A stretch of 46,755 nucleotides of DNA from Candidatus Omnitrophota bacterium (GTDB taxonomy: Bacteria > Omnitrophota > Gorgyraeia > B26-G9), in NCBI GenBank assembly GCA_018895275.1, contig JAHIOQ010000156.1, positions 1 through 46,755 on the forward strand. Reading direction: 5' to 3'. Both the position numbers and the translations under genes were made by a program. Positions 1-10,852 of this stretch are shown one piece after another; position 1 is the first letter of the stretch, and every line of letters starts with the position of its first letter. Below the pieces are notes generated by a model that was given only the letters and a program-made list of their open reading frames with translations, had not been told where the DNA came from and made no database searches.

Positions 1-24
1 CAGCTTTTCTGTTAACATCTATTT

Positions 25-120
25 GACCTCCATGGGTTTCACCCTTTGGGTGATGGTTACTGTTTTTGTTATATAACCATTGTACCATCGGAGGTCGTTC
101 TTTTTTACTCCTTTTTTTAT
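25..120 (+). ncRNA. Three-way-junction hairpin element followed by T-runs
   Basis: The closing stem pairs GACCTCC (25-31) with GGAGGTC (90-96) and continues ATGG/CCAT around one bulged base. It encloses two hairpins: TCACCC/GGGTGA (39-53) and ATGGTTA/TAACCAT (53-80). T-rich runs (101-119) follow. This would fit the 3' end of a structured RNA, an intrinsic terminator, or the subterminal part of a mobile element. The source transcript would lie left of the window. No known RNA family is recognised. Confidence 0.4.
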
Positions 121-132
121 TTTCTATTTAGG

Positions 133-476
133 ATTTAGGGTGTTTTAATTCTAGCTTATTTACCCCGTTAGAAAGCCTCTTTCTAACGGGGTTTACTTCC
201 CAGTCGCCGGTCAGGGTTATTTTATCGGTTACGCCGGTTTCTTTTTGGACATTGAACGTGAACCGGTTATATTCATCAGACTGCCATCTGCCGCCAAGTT
301 TTACGATATAGATGTGGTCATTCCCTAGGGTAGGTAACGTAGTTATCCTCGCCTATTTCAAATTTTCCGTCGAGAACAGCCCTAAATCCGGGCACTCTCG
401 ACTTCTTACCCGTTTTTTCATAAACAAGCCTGTTGCGTGGATCTATTTCGTATCTTATTTTTTCTGTTTTTTTCAT
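133..476 (-). pseudogene. Frameshifted remnant of an uncharacterised beta-rich protein
   Basis: An ATG at 476 opens a frame reading RYEIDPRNRLVYEKTG and stops near 320. Another frame then continues with HIYIVKLGGRWQSDEYNRF and TDKITLTGDWEVN, which reads like natural protein sequence. The two pieces look like one gene split by a frameshift around 320-330. The alternating polar and hydrophobic pattern with repeated GRW/GDW turns suggests a beta-strand repeat protein. The tail runs through the 163-191 hairpin and is probably not native. Function unknown. Confidence 0.4.
163..191. repeat. Perfect 13-bp inverted repeat with 3-nt loop
   Basis: CCCCGTTAGAAAG (163-175) and its exact reverse complement (179-191) are separated by CCT. 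The plus-strand side is followed by GTTTACTT, so a weak intrinsic terminator is possible. It lies inside the tail of the frameshifted remnant, where it may have been inserted. Confidence 0.5.
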
Positions 477-613
477 TACACTCTGCTTAGATTTGCCTTT
501 GAACGTCGCACCTTCTTACTCTAATCCTACACTACTCTGTAGAAGGTGCGGGGTGAACGTCGTAAAAGTTCAAAACCCTTTTCTTCTCCCCGTCGGGAGC
601 CTCACCCAACATC

Positions 614-1137
614 CTATTGCACTTCCAACATATTTCCTTTATAACCATATCTCTCAAGGAGTCGCCGAGCAGAAGTTATACAGCCTGCAGTGCTATAATT
701 TGTGTCTATCCATAATCCGTTGGAGAGTTTTTTGGGAGCTCGAAAGCTATCGCCGTATTTATGTTTTGGCTCCACATTAACCAGATTGCTTTTATGCCCC
801 GCGACTGCTATGGGACAGTCGGCTTTCTTTAACTTATCCTTTCCGATAAGCCATTCTGCTATTTTTATCAAAATCTCATAGGAATTGCGAATTTCAAAAA
901 CTTTGCTTCAATGAATAACACCTTTTTCTCATTCTTTAAAAGTGAGTAATCTGGGAATCCCTCCTCCGTGGAAATGTTTGGTTGAACCTCCTCTGGGTTT
1001 TCAGGATTCCAACCTAAATCTTTTAAAATGGGGTTAATTATTTGATACCTAACAGATTCCTCACTCTTTTCATAAAGGCCTCGGTATTTTTTCATTCTTT
1101 CAATCACCATTTCTAATGTTTCTTTTAAGTCCGCCAT
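614..1137 (-). pseudogene. Type I restriction R-subunit N-terminal-like (HsdR_N) protein, internally deleted
   Basis: The N-terminal piece starts at the ATG at 1137 after AGGTGAGG. It has the HsdR_N pattern: a region with ESVRYQIINPILKDLGW, then the nuclease-type core FPDYSLL...VLFIEAK. It should continue after the catalytic-type E-x-K but instead runs out within a few residues. The C-terminal piece (EILIKIAEWLIGKDKLKKAD ... ARRLLERYGYKGNMLEVQ) follows in another frame around 870-890. Intact relatives are several hundred residues long, so an internal deletion with a frameshift joined the two ends. It would have been a restriction-type nuclease and is now probably inactive. Confidence 0.7.
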
Positions 1138-1163
1138 ATTCCTCACCTCTTATCTTTTATTTG

Positions 1164-1290
1164 TCACTTCTGCGCCAACATCTCTGCTGCTTCTTCCATA
1201 TCTTCCGGAAACACATCCACATAATATCTCCGCAACGTCGTCGCCACATTTTAATGTCCTAGATCCTTTACTTTTGCAACGTTTATTCGT
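1164..1290 (-). pseudogene. Tyrosine recombinase (phage-type integrase) C-terminal remnant
   Basis: On the minus strand one frame reads RINVAKVKDLGH, then a TAA stop, then NVATTLRRYYVDVFPEDM, ending at a TGA (1164-1166). LGH-x-N-x-TT is the conserved C-terminal signature of tyrosine recombinases, where the position after LGH is usually K or S. Here an AAA lysine codon has probably become TAA. The rest of the integrase is missing upstream. This marks an old mobile island beside the truncated restriction gene. Confidence 0.7.
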
Positions 1291-1330
1291 TTTTGAAATA
1301 TTCCAAACCCGCATTGGAAATGGTTTGACT

Positions 1331-2257
1331 CTAATTATAGGATGTCCCTAAACTTCCTTCAATCCAAAACTTATCTTTTAAACTTTTCGCATAACCTTCT
1401 AACCCGGGAAATAATGTTGCATTATTAATATTCATCCGATTCAAATCTACAATAGCTTCTTTTCGAGCTTCTGACGAAACGACTATCTTGAGAATATATT
1501 TGAGATAATGATTCTCCCCTTCGCTCATAGCATCAATATTACCTTTAAACGATTGGCTGCTTCCCGTGCACAAAAATACCCCTTGTTGAATAGCCAATCG
1601 TTCATTGGCGTGCGCCGGATTTACCGGGAAAACCATGCTTAATGCTTTGGGGTTTTTCCAAAAATCTTGAAAGGTCTCTTCCTTTCCAAAATCAGCCAAG
1701 ATAGTAATTTCTTCTTTTTTCCCTTCTTTTATCTCTTTATGAAATTCCTTATTATATTTTTGGACAGATCTCTCTTTGCACCAATCTGCGTTGACACACC
1801 AGATAGCGCCATTCTTATTATAACATTCATCAAAGGCAAAAAAGGCCGCCACATAAGGCGAATAAGTAAAATCCAACAGGCGCGTAGGACATCCATAATG
1901 CTGCATCAAGGCAAGCCATTCCAACGTATTTCCGGGTTTTTGACAAGACGAGGAAAAATAATTATTGGCTTCTCGTTTAAATTCCTTTAAAAGAATTCCC
2001 TCTTCTATCTGTTCAAGAATTAAGTTGCCGGTTCTGTCCTTAGTTCCCCAATTGTTTTTTTTCCACGTTTCCAGTGAGGTTTGCAATGACCAATCAGCGT
2101 ATCTTTGGCACCTAAAGATCCAACCACGATCGAATTTAGCAAGCATTTTTTTTATTTCATTCCAACTCGCATACGGTTTAGTTGTAACACCTATTTCATT
2201 TACTGCCGCAGCATCTCGATCCTCTATTACTATAAAATCCCAAATTGTTCTACACAA
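1331..2257 (-). CDS. FRG domain-containing protein
   Basis: 308 residues. The FRG-domain pattern is clear: an early WIFRCQRYADWSLQTSL segment (family norm FRGQ), then EWLALMQHYGCPTRLLDFT and SPYVAAFFAFDE, then a later segment with AHANERLAIQQGVFLCTG. FRG domains are named for a conserved Phe-Arg-Gly; here the Gly is Cys. Their biochemistry is poorly defined, but they often occur in mobile and defence-gene neighbourhoods, which fits the decayed restriction and integrase genes beside it. The start is TTG (2255-2257), supported by AAGGAGG about 8 nt upstream. It is the only apparently intact gene of this island. No signal peptide or membrane segment is visible. Confidence 0.85.
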   Translation of the reverse strand: MCRTIWDFIVIEDRDAAAVNEIGVTTKPYASWNEIKKMLAKFDRGWIFRCQRYADWSLQTSLETWKKNNWGTKDRTGNLILEQIEEGILLKEFKREANNYFSSSCQKPGNTLEWLALMQHYGCPTRLLDFTYSPYVAAFFAFDECYNKNGAIWCVNADWCKERSVQKYNKEFHKEIKEGKKEEITILADFGKEETFQDFWKNPKALSMVFPVNPAHANERLAIQQGVFLCTGSSQSFKGNIDAMSEGENHYLKYILKIVVSSEARKEAIVDLNRMNINNATLFPGLEGYAKSLKDKFWIEGSLGTSYN

Positions 2258-2362
2258 AATTATCCTCCTTAACGAAAAGTGCCGCTCCCTAAATTCCGAT
2301 ATAACTCTATGATTCCTAATTTTTTATCTTAATATTATCCGCAATAATTCTTTATTTTTCGT

Positions 2363-2392
2363 CTTTCTCTGTGTCTCTGCGCCTCTGTGTGA
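2363..2392. repeat. Dispersed-type intergenic repeat (CTCTGTG / CTCTGCGCC motif)
   Basis: The stretch around CTCTGTGTCTCTGCGCCTCT resembles a degenerate repeat often seen between genes in environmental bacterial genomes. It sits between FRG and archease. Only one copy is present in this window, so its repeat status rests on recollection. Confidence 0.35.
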
Positions 2393-2440
2393 GGATCTGT
2401 TTTTTGCAAGATATTCAACTCGCAACATTCAACGATATGC

Positions 2441-2881
2441 CTACACATCAAAAATCACCTCTGCCTGTAAAATATTATTTAGGGTTTTTATGTTCAGGTT
2501 ATGATAGGTCACGGCCTTTATCTCTGTTTTTCGTTTGTAGCCGGCGTTTAGTTCGTGCGCGGATAGGCGTGCTTTAAGCGAGCATTCGGTGAGTTGTTCG
2601 AGATGAAACGGAAAAAATATGATGTTATGTATATCGGAAAGTCTGAGCAGCTCGCTAAGCCAGCTTACCAGCAATTCTTCTCTGTTTGCCGCGCTTACCT
2701 CTACGGAAAAAGATCTCTCTTGAATGTCTCGCGGCTGCCTTTTTTTAGGGCAGGCGATAATAGAAAACATCCCTCTTGCCGCATTTACAAATAATTCGCT
2801 GCTGTCTTTTCCAAAGGCCCGTAATCCGATGTCCGCCGTGTGCTCAAACAGCTCATGCGATTTCCGCAATGTCCTCGCCAT
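2441..2881 (-). CDS. Archease family protein
   Basis: About 146 residues from the chosen start. The archease hallmark [12 protein letters not shown] lies near the N-terminus, followed by [11 protein letters not shown] and, at the end, [10 protein letters not shown] and a terminal VIFDV. The metal-binding acidic residues of the family are expected in HTAD and in the final D. Archease is known to activate the RNA ligase RtcB; no rtcB is visible here. The track ORF begins at 2929, but archeases normally start only a few residues before the HTAD segment, so the ATG at 2881 is more likely. The gene overlaps the 3' end of gyrA by about 29 nt and is probably co-transcribed with it. Confidence 0.85.
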   Translation of the reverse strand: MARTLRKSHELFEHTADIGLRAFGKDSSELFVNAARGMFSIIACPKKRQPRDIQERSFSVEVSAANREELLVSWLSELLRLSDIHNIIFFPFHLEQLTECSLKARLSAHELNAGYKRKTEIKAVTYHNLNIKTLNNILQAEVIFDV

Positions 2882-5324
2882 TTTCGATTTCTTCGTCATC
2901 TTCTCTTGCCGCCAATCCGGCAACCGCAACGACCTTATCTTTGCTGTCTATACGCATCAACCGCACCCCTTGCGTAGACCGGCCGGTAGTGCGCACCTCT
3001 TTGATCGGGCAGCGCACGATCATGCCGCTGGAGGTTATGAGCATGAGCTCATCCGTATCCACAACCGCATTCAGCCCGACTACCAGGCCGTTGGTTGTTG
3101 TGGTCTTTATGTTGATAAGGCCCTTGCCGCCGCGGCGTTGCACCTTGTATTCGTCCATCCCGGTACGCTTGCCAAAGCCGTTCTCGGTTACGGCGAGCAA
3201 GGTCGCGTCTTTTCGCACAAGTTCCATGCCGATAACTTCATCTTTTTTCGCCAGGGAGATCCCGCGTACGCCGGATGCCGTTCTCCCCATGTCGCGCACG
3301 TCTTTTTCGCTGAAGCGAATTGCCTTGCCTTGTTTTGTCGCCAGGAATATTTCCTGCTCTCCGTCCGTCAGTTTACAACTTATCAGCTCATCTTTGTCGC
3401 GCATGGTGATTGCGCTGATGCCGCCTTTACGCGGCCGGCTGTACGACATAAGGTCTGTTTTCTTTATGACCCCGTTGCGCGTGGCCATCACCAGGAACCG
3501 CCCCTCTGTAAATTCCTTCACCTGTATCAGTGCGCTGACATTTTCTCCTTGCGCGATTTGTAAGATATTAACAATCGCCTTGCCCTTAGAGGCTCTTCCG
3601 CCCTGGGGAATCTCGTAGACCTTCAGCCAATAGACCTTTCCCTGGTCGGTAAACACCAGTAAATAATCGTGCGTGGAGGCAATGAATAAATGCTCAATAA
3701 AATCTTCTTCGCGCATTCCCGCTCCGGAAACACCTTTTCCGCCGCGGCGCTGCTTGCGATAGGCGCTCACCGGCAGCCGTTTTATATACCGGGCATGAGA
3801 AAGCGTGATCACCACGTCTTCGTCGGCGATGAGGTCTTCGATCTCAAAGTCGTCGATCTGGGCGATAATCTGCGTGCGGCGTTCGTCTCCGTATTTTTTG
3901 CGCAGCTCTTCAAGCTCCTCTTTAATAATCGCCAGTATTTTTTTCGGGTCAGCAAGAATGGCTTTTAAAATAGTTATTTTCTTTATCAGCTCCAGGTATT
4001 CGTTTTCTATTTTTTCCCGTTCCAGGGCGGTAAGCCGCTGCAGCTGCATCTCCAGAATCGCCTGCGCCTGGAACTCGCTCAGCCCGAATTTTTCCATCAG
4101 GGCCTGTTTTGCCTCCGGAGTGTTTTTTGACTCGCGGATGGTTTTAATCACCTTGTCCAGGTTATCCAGGCAGATTTTTAATCCTTCCAGTATATGCGCC
4201 CGCTCCTGCGCCTTGCGCAGTTCAAATTTTGTCCGGCGCGTGATAATTTCTTTGCGATGCTCAATAAAATAATACAATATCTGTTTCAGGTTCAATATCC
4301 GCGGCTGGTTATCGACAAGCGCCAAAAAGATGATCCCGAACGTTGTTTCCAGCTGCGTATGCTTATAAAGCAGGTTTAAAATTACCTGCGCAACCGCGTC
4401 GCGCTTAAGCTCGATGACCATGCGCATGCCGTCTTTGTCCGATTCATCGCGAATGTCGGAAATTCCTTCGATTTTTTTCTGCTGCACCAGTCCGGCGATT
4501 ACCCCGATCACGTTCGCCTTATTTACCTGATAAGGAATTTCCGTGATAACAATCGATTCCTTGCCGCTTTTCTGTGTTTCGATAACCGCCTTTGCCCGGA
4601 TTTTAATCGGCGACCTGCCGGTCTCATAGGCTTTTTTAATCCCCTCGCGGCCGCAGATAATACCGGCCGTGGGAAAATCCGGGCCTTGAATCTTTTTCAT
4701 TAAATCTTTTATTTGCGCGTCCGGATTGTCGATAAGATAAATTAACGCGTCGATAACTTCGGTTACGTTGTGCGGCGGGATGTTTGTCGCCATACCCACG
4801 GCAATTCCGCTGGAGCCGTTGATCATGAGGTTCGGCAGCGCCGCCGGCAAAACCGTCGGTTCTTCCAGAGACTCGTCAAAATTAGGGACAAAATCAACCG
4901 TTTCTTTTTCAATGTCAATAAGTAATTCGCGGGTAATTGCCGCCATACGCGCTTCCGTATAACGCATCGCCGCCGGGGAGTCCCCGTCCACCGAGCCGAA
5001 ATTGCCCTGCCCGTCGACCAGCGGGTAGCGCAAGGAAAAACTCTGCACCATTCTGACTAAAGAATCGTAAACCGCCACATCGCCGTGCGGATGGTATTTA
5101 CCAAGCACTTCTCCGACGATACGCGCGCTTTTTTTGTACGGCTTATTATGCTCAAGGCTCAATTCTTTCATGGCGTAGAGAATACGCCGGTGCACCGGCT
5201 TAAGCCCGTCGCGGATATCCGGCAGCGCGCGCCCGACAATAACGCTCATCGCGTAGTCGATATAAGACTTTTTCATTTCCGCTTCGATAGGTACGGCTAC
5301 AATTCTTTCGTTTTGTGCATACAT
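2853..5324 (-). CDS. gyrA: DNA gyrase subunit A
   Basis: 823 residues, full length. GyrA is the DNA-breaking and rejoining subunit of gyrase, which introduces negative supercoils together with GyrB. The N-terminal winged-helix region carries the catalytic tyrosine in [10 protein letters not shown] (Tyr122). The C-terminal beta-pinwheel has the GyrA-box QRRGGKG, with a second QRRGGKG further on, so it is gyrase rather than topoisomerase IV. The quinolone-determining segment reads [11 protein letters not shown], giving Val at the E. coli Ser83 position and the usual Asp at 87. The start ATG follows a CAGGAG ribosome site. It lies 31 nt downstream of gyrB in the same direction. Confidence 0.97.
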   Translation of the reverse strand: MYAQNERIVAVPIEAEMKKSYIDYAMSVIVGRALPDIRDGLKPVHRRILYAMKELSLEHNKPYKKSARIVGEVLGKYHPHGDVAVYDSLVRMVQSFSLRYPLVDGQGNFGSVDGDSPAAMRYTEARMAAITRELLIDIEKETVDFVPNFDESLEEPTVLPAALPNLMINGSSGIAVGMATNIPPHNVTEVIDALIYLIDNPDAQIKDLMKKIQGPDFPTAGIICGREGIKKAYETGRSPIKIRAKAVIETQKSGKESIVITEIPYQVNKANVIGVIAGLVQQKKIEGISDIRDESDKDGMRMVIELKRDAVAQVILNLLYKHTQLETTFGIIFLALVDNQPRILNLKQILYYFIEHRKEIITRRTKFELRKAQERAHILEGLKICLDNLDKVIKTIRESKNTPEAKQALMEKFGLSEFQAQAILEMQLQRLTALEREKIENEYLELIKKITILKAILADPKKILAIIKEELEELRKKYGDERRTQIIAQIDDFEIEDLIADEDVVITLSHARYIKRLPVSAYRKQRRGGKGVSGAGMREEDFIEHLFIASTHDYLLVFTDQGKVYWLKVYEIPQGGRASKGKAIVNILQIAQGENVSALIQVKEFTEGRFLVMATRNGVIKKTDLMSYSRPRKGGISAITMRDKDELISCKLTDGEQEIFLATKQGKAIRFSEKDVRDMGRTASGVRGISLAKKDEVIGMELVRKDATLLAVTENGFGKRTGMDEYKVQRRGGKGLINIKTTTTNGLVVGLNAVVDTDELMLITSSGMIVRCPIKEVRTTGRSTQGVRLMRIDSKDKVVAVAGLAAREDDEEIENGEDIAEIA

Positions 5325-5355
5325 GGGATATTCTCACTCCTGTTTTTTCTTTAAA

Positions 5356-7884
<2,529 letters not shown>

Positions 7885-7925
7885 TTATATATTTTTCCAT
7901 CCGCGCTGCGAATTAACTCTTTTAA

Positions 7926-8237
7926 TTATTGATAAACATCCGGGCTTCCTATTTTAAATCTTAGCTCGTCTATTTTTGTTTCGCCGAGAAAATGGTTGAT
8001 TTTTTTTAAAATCTTTTTCTTTTCTGTTGTCAGATGGTGCAGCCACGCCGAATTGGAAACAACAACCGTCAGCGTGTTATTTTTAATCGCTGCCGGCGCA
8101 GTATATTGTGCCGCCTGAGCCGGCATAATCTCTTTCCAGGAATCAATAATTATTGCCTGCCGGGATTTTTTTTGATGCTCATGTTTTTCCAGAATTCCTT
8201 CAATGATTTTTGCAATCGGTACTATTTTTCTGTCCAT
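7926..8237 (-). CDS. DUF721 / DciA-like protein
   Basis: 103 residues. The pattern IIDSWKEIMPAQAAQYTAPAA...NTLTVVVSNSAWLHHLTTEKKKILKKIN is typical of DUF721, whose best-known member DciA helps load the replicative helicase in bacteria lacking DnaC or DnaI. The position between dnaN and gyrB is the usual place for this family. It starts 3 nt after the dnaN stop, so the two are almost certainly translated from one mRNA. No recF lies between them. Function is by family and context; sequence identity in this family is low. Confidence 0.8.
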   Translation of the reverse strand: MDRKIVPIAKIIEGILEKHEHQKKSRQAIIIDSWKEIMPAQAAQYTAPAAIKNNTLTVVVSNSAWLHHLTTEKKKILKKINHFLGETKIDELRFKIGSPDVYQ

Positions 8238-8240
8238 TTT

Positions 8241-9362
8241 TTATACCAGCTGCATCGGTAACACGATATAAACATACATCCCGTTTTCTTCAGTTAGTAC
8301 CTCTCTAAATACACCGGGTTTTTCCGCGTCATTTAGTTCAAAATCTACGGTTTCATTTTGCAGGTTTTTCAACACATCCATTAAAAAAGCCGGGTTAAAA
8401 CCGACGGTTAATTCGTTTCCTTTGTAGTCCATCGTAATCTCTTCTTTAACTTCTCCGATATCCGGAGTCATCTTTGAAATCACAAGTTTATTTTTAAATA
8501 CATCCAGTTTTATCGACTGCGAATCCTGACTGGTAAATAAACTCGCTCTTTTTATCGCGGAAAGCAGCCGGTCTTTTTCAATATGAATTTTTTCCTGTTT
8601 TTCTTTTTGTTTTTCTTTCGGAATTATCTGCTCATAACTAGGAAATTCTCCTTCAATAAGGCGTGATACGATCGTTGTTGTTCCGTCTAATTCAAAAGCA
8701 ATTTGATTATCGGAAAATATTATCTTTACCTGGCCTTCATCTTTTAAAATCTTATTCAACTCATTGATTGTTTTTATCGGAATAATCACCTCTTTTTTAT
8801 TAATCTCCAGAGGCAGCGCGCTTTCAATTAAGGCCAGCCTTCTTCCATCGGTAGCCACAAGGCGCAATATTTTATTTTTCAGCATGAATAATGTCCCGTT
8901 TAATACATAGCGGGTTTCGTCCCGGGACATCGCGAAGCTCACTTTTTTTAAAAGTTTTTTTAATACCGCCTGCGGAAGTATAATATTTTCTTTATTGTTA
9001 AATTTAGGAATCGTCGGAAATTCCTCTTTCGGTAACCCGATTAAACGAAATGAGCATGAATCACAATCGATTATCATATTAAAGTTTTTTCTTACGGTTA
9101 TGGTTATTTCTCCTTCCGGAAGCTCTCGGACAATATCGGCAAATCTTTTTGCCGGAACAGTGATGTTTCCTTCTTCAATTACTTCCGCTTTTGCACAATA
9201 AATAATTCCAATATCAAGATCCGTAGTATTAAATAATATTTTATCTTTCGAAGCTTCGATTAATACATTTGATAAAATAGGTAGTGTTGTTTTTGTTGCC
9301 ACAGCGCCTTCTACGGTTTGAATCGCGCTGGTAAGAACGCTTTTGGAAACCTTAAATTTCAT
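8241..9362 (-). CDS. dnaN: DNA polymerase III beta subunit (sliding clamp)
   Basis: 373 residues, the normal length. The ring-shaped clamp tethers DNA polymerase III to its template. Recognisable segments are TLPILSNVLIEA near the N-terminus, ATDGRRLALIE in the middle, and the C-terminal YIVLPMQL, matching the conserved P-M-[RQ]-L end that helps form the protein-binding pocket. AAGGGGG precedes the ATG. It is read in the same direction as dnaA across a 131-nt gap that contains DnaA boxes. Confidence 0.96.
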   Translation of the reverse strand: MKFKVSKSVLTSAIQTVEGAVATKTTLPILSNVLIEASKDKILFNTTDLDIGIIYCAKAEVIEEGNITVPAKRFADIVRELPEGEITITVRKNFNMIIDCDSCSFRLIGLPKEEFPTIPKFNNKENIILPQAVLKKLLKKVSFAMSRDETRYVLNGTLFMLKNKILRLVATDGRRLALIESALPLEINKKEVIIPIKTINELNKILKDEGQVKIIFSDNQIAFELDGTTTIVSRLIEGEFPSYEQIIPKEKQKEKQEKIHIEKDRLLSAIKRASLFTSQDSQSIKLDVFKNKLVISKMTPDIGEVKEEITMDYKGNELTVGFNPAFLMDVLKNLQNETVDFELNDAEKPGVFREVLTEENGMYVYIVLPMQLV

Positions 9363-9493
9363 TTTATCCCCCTTTTTATCAACAAGTTATTCTATATACT
9401 ATGTATTATTTTTTTATATAAAGATAGTAGTTGTAATAGTAGTGCAGCATCTTTTTTGTGGATAACCCCTTTAACCCCTTTTTTTACAAAAGG
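9363..9493. promoter_or_regulatory. dnaA-dnaN intergenic region with DnaA boxes
   Basis: A perfect DnaA box lies on the minus strand at 9457-9465 (TTATCCACA when reversed). A one-mismatch box, TTATCAACA, is at 9376-9384 on the plus strand. The sequence between is AT-rich (about 9390-9425). It may be part of the replication origin, an autoregulatory site for dnaN, or both. Confidence 0.6.
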
Positions 9494-10852
9494 TTATTTT
9501 GTTTCTATTTTGTTAATAAGTGATGTTAATAAATCTTTTACTTTTGTATTAATTTTTGATAACTTCCGTATTTTTTCATACGCGTGTAAAACCGTAGTAT
9601 GGTCCCGTCCGCCGAAATATTCGCCGATTTCCGAAAGAGAGTGATTTGTTAGCTCTCTCGCCAAAAACATGGCGATTTGGCGCGGATAAGAGATAATCTT
9701 TTTTCTCCCCTCCTTTTTTATATCAGAGATTCTAATATCAAAATTTTCAGCAATAACCTTCTGAATGCAGTCAATAGTGATGATTTGCGTATGCGCGTCT
9801 TCTTTTATTGCGTCCTTTAAAACCTCTTCGGCAACCGCGATTGAAATTTGATTATTTGTTAATAAAGAATAGGCAACAACCCTAATAAGCGACCCCTCCA
9901 GCTCTCTGATATTTGAATGAATTTTTTCGGCGATAAAAAACATTACGTCATCCGGCACCTTTACAATTTCCCGCTCCGCTTTTTTACGCAAAATAGCAAT
10001 GCGTGTTTCCAGGTCAGGCGGTTGAATATCCGTAACCAGCCCCCATTCAAAACGGGAAATCAGGCGCTCTTCGAGTCCGGGAATATCTTTCGGCGAACGG
10101 TCGCTGGAGAGAATAATCTGTTTATGCGCATCATAAAGGGTGTTGAACGTGTGGAAAAATTCTTCCTGAGTGCTTTCCTTTCCGGCGATAAATTGGATAT
10201 CATCAATTAATAAAATATCTACATTGCGGTATTTTTCGCGGAAACGCATCGTGGTTCTCGTCTGAATAGCATTGATCAGCTGGTTCGTAAATCGCTCACT
10301 GGTAGTATATGATAATTTTGCTCCGGGGGTTTTCTCTAAAATAAAATGCCCGACCGCCTGCATAAGGTGCGTTTTCCCTAACCCCACCCCGCCGTATATA
10401 AATAAAGGATTATAAGCGCGTGCCGGGGATTCGGCAACCGCGGAGCTTGCAGCATGTGCGAACCTATTGCTGGGCCCGACGACAAAACTATCAAAGGTAT
10501 ATTTAGGATTTAAATAAACATCCGGTTTGTGGCGTGGCTCGGAGGGCGTTTTTTCTCTGGAGATGCCGGCAATTATTTTTTCCGCGATCTGAGAAGCCTG
10601 CGTTGTTCCGACGATAAAATCAATGCGCAGCTGCGAAGAGGCAATACGGGTAAGCGTTTCGCAAAGCATCTCATAATAATGATCCAACAGCCATTCCTTA
10701 AAAAATTTATTTGGTACCTCGACGTTGATTTGCTCGTCGGAAAGCATGACCGCCCTTGTCGGCTTCAGCCAGGTTTCAAAACTTTGCGCGGGAATCTCCT
10801 GTTTAAGAACAGACAGAACTTCGGACCATAGTTGTACAGCATTATTGTGCAT
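9494..10852 (-). CDS. dnaA: Chromosomal replication initiator protein DnaA
   Basis: 452 residues with all four domains. Domain I starts at LWSEVLSVLKQEI. The AAA+ domain has Walker A GGVGLGKT (154-161) and Walker B ILLIDDIQF. The C-terminal DNA-binding domain carries the signature GGRDHTTVLHAYEKI. DnaA binds TTATCCACA boxes and melts the origin. No Shine-Dalgarno sequence precedes the ATG; instead TATACT (reverse strand, 10860-10865) ends 7 nt before it, so a leaderless mRNA is possible, although no good -35 is visible. It is divergent from rpmH, the classical origin arrangement. Confidence 0.97.
   Translation of the reverse strand: MHNNAVQLWSEVLSVLKQEIPAQSFETWLKPTRAVMLSDEQINVEVPNKFFKEWLLDHYYEMLCETLTRIASSQLRIDFIVGTTQASQIAEKIIAGISREKTPSEPRHKPDVYLNPKYTFDSFVVGPSNRFAHAASSAVAESPARAYNPLFIYGGVGLGKTHLMQAVGHFILEKTPGAKLSYTTSERFTNQLINAIQTRTTMRFREKYRNVDILLIDDIQFIAGKESTQEEFFHTFNTLYDAHKQIILSSDRSPKDIPGLEERLISRFEWGLVTDIQPPDLETRIAILRKKAEREIVKVPDDVMFFIAEKIHSNIRELEGSLIRVVAYSLLTNNQISIAVAEEVLKDAIKEDAHTQIITIDCIQKVIAENFDIRISDIKKEGRKKIISYPRQIAMFLARELTNHSLSEIGEYFGGRDHTTVLHAYEKIRKLSKINTKVKDLLTSLINKIETK

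Noticed and set aside
501-550. Hairpin CGCACCTTCT/AGAAGGTGCG as a CRISPR or small RNA
   Set aside because: There is only one pair of arms with a 24-nt loop and no repeated spacer pattern; it is probably incidental in the decayed island.
312-780. Track ORFs at 312-524 and 433-780 (plus strand)
   Set aside because: Their translations are low-quality aromatic-rich strings opposite minus-strand remnants that read like real protein.
2724-3618. Long plus-strand ORFs (279 and 280 aa) opposite gyrA
   Set aside because: They are antisense shadows of the strongly conserved gyrA and have no protein-like motifs.
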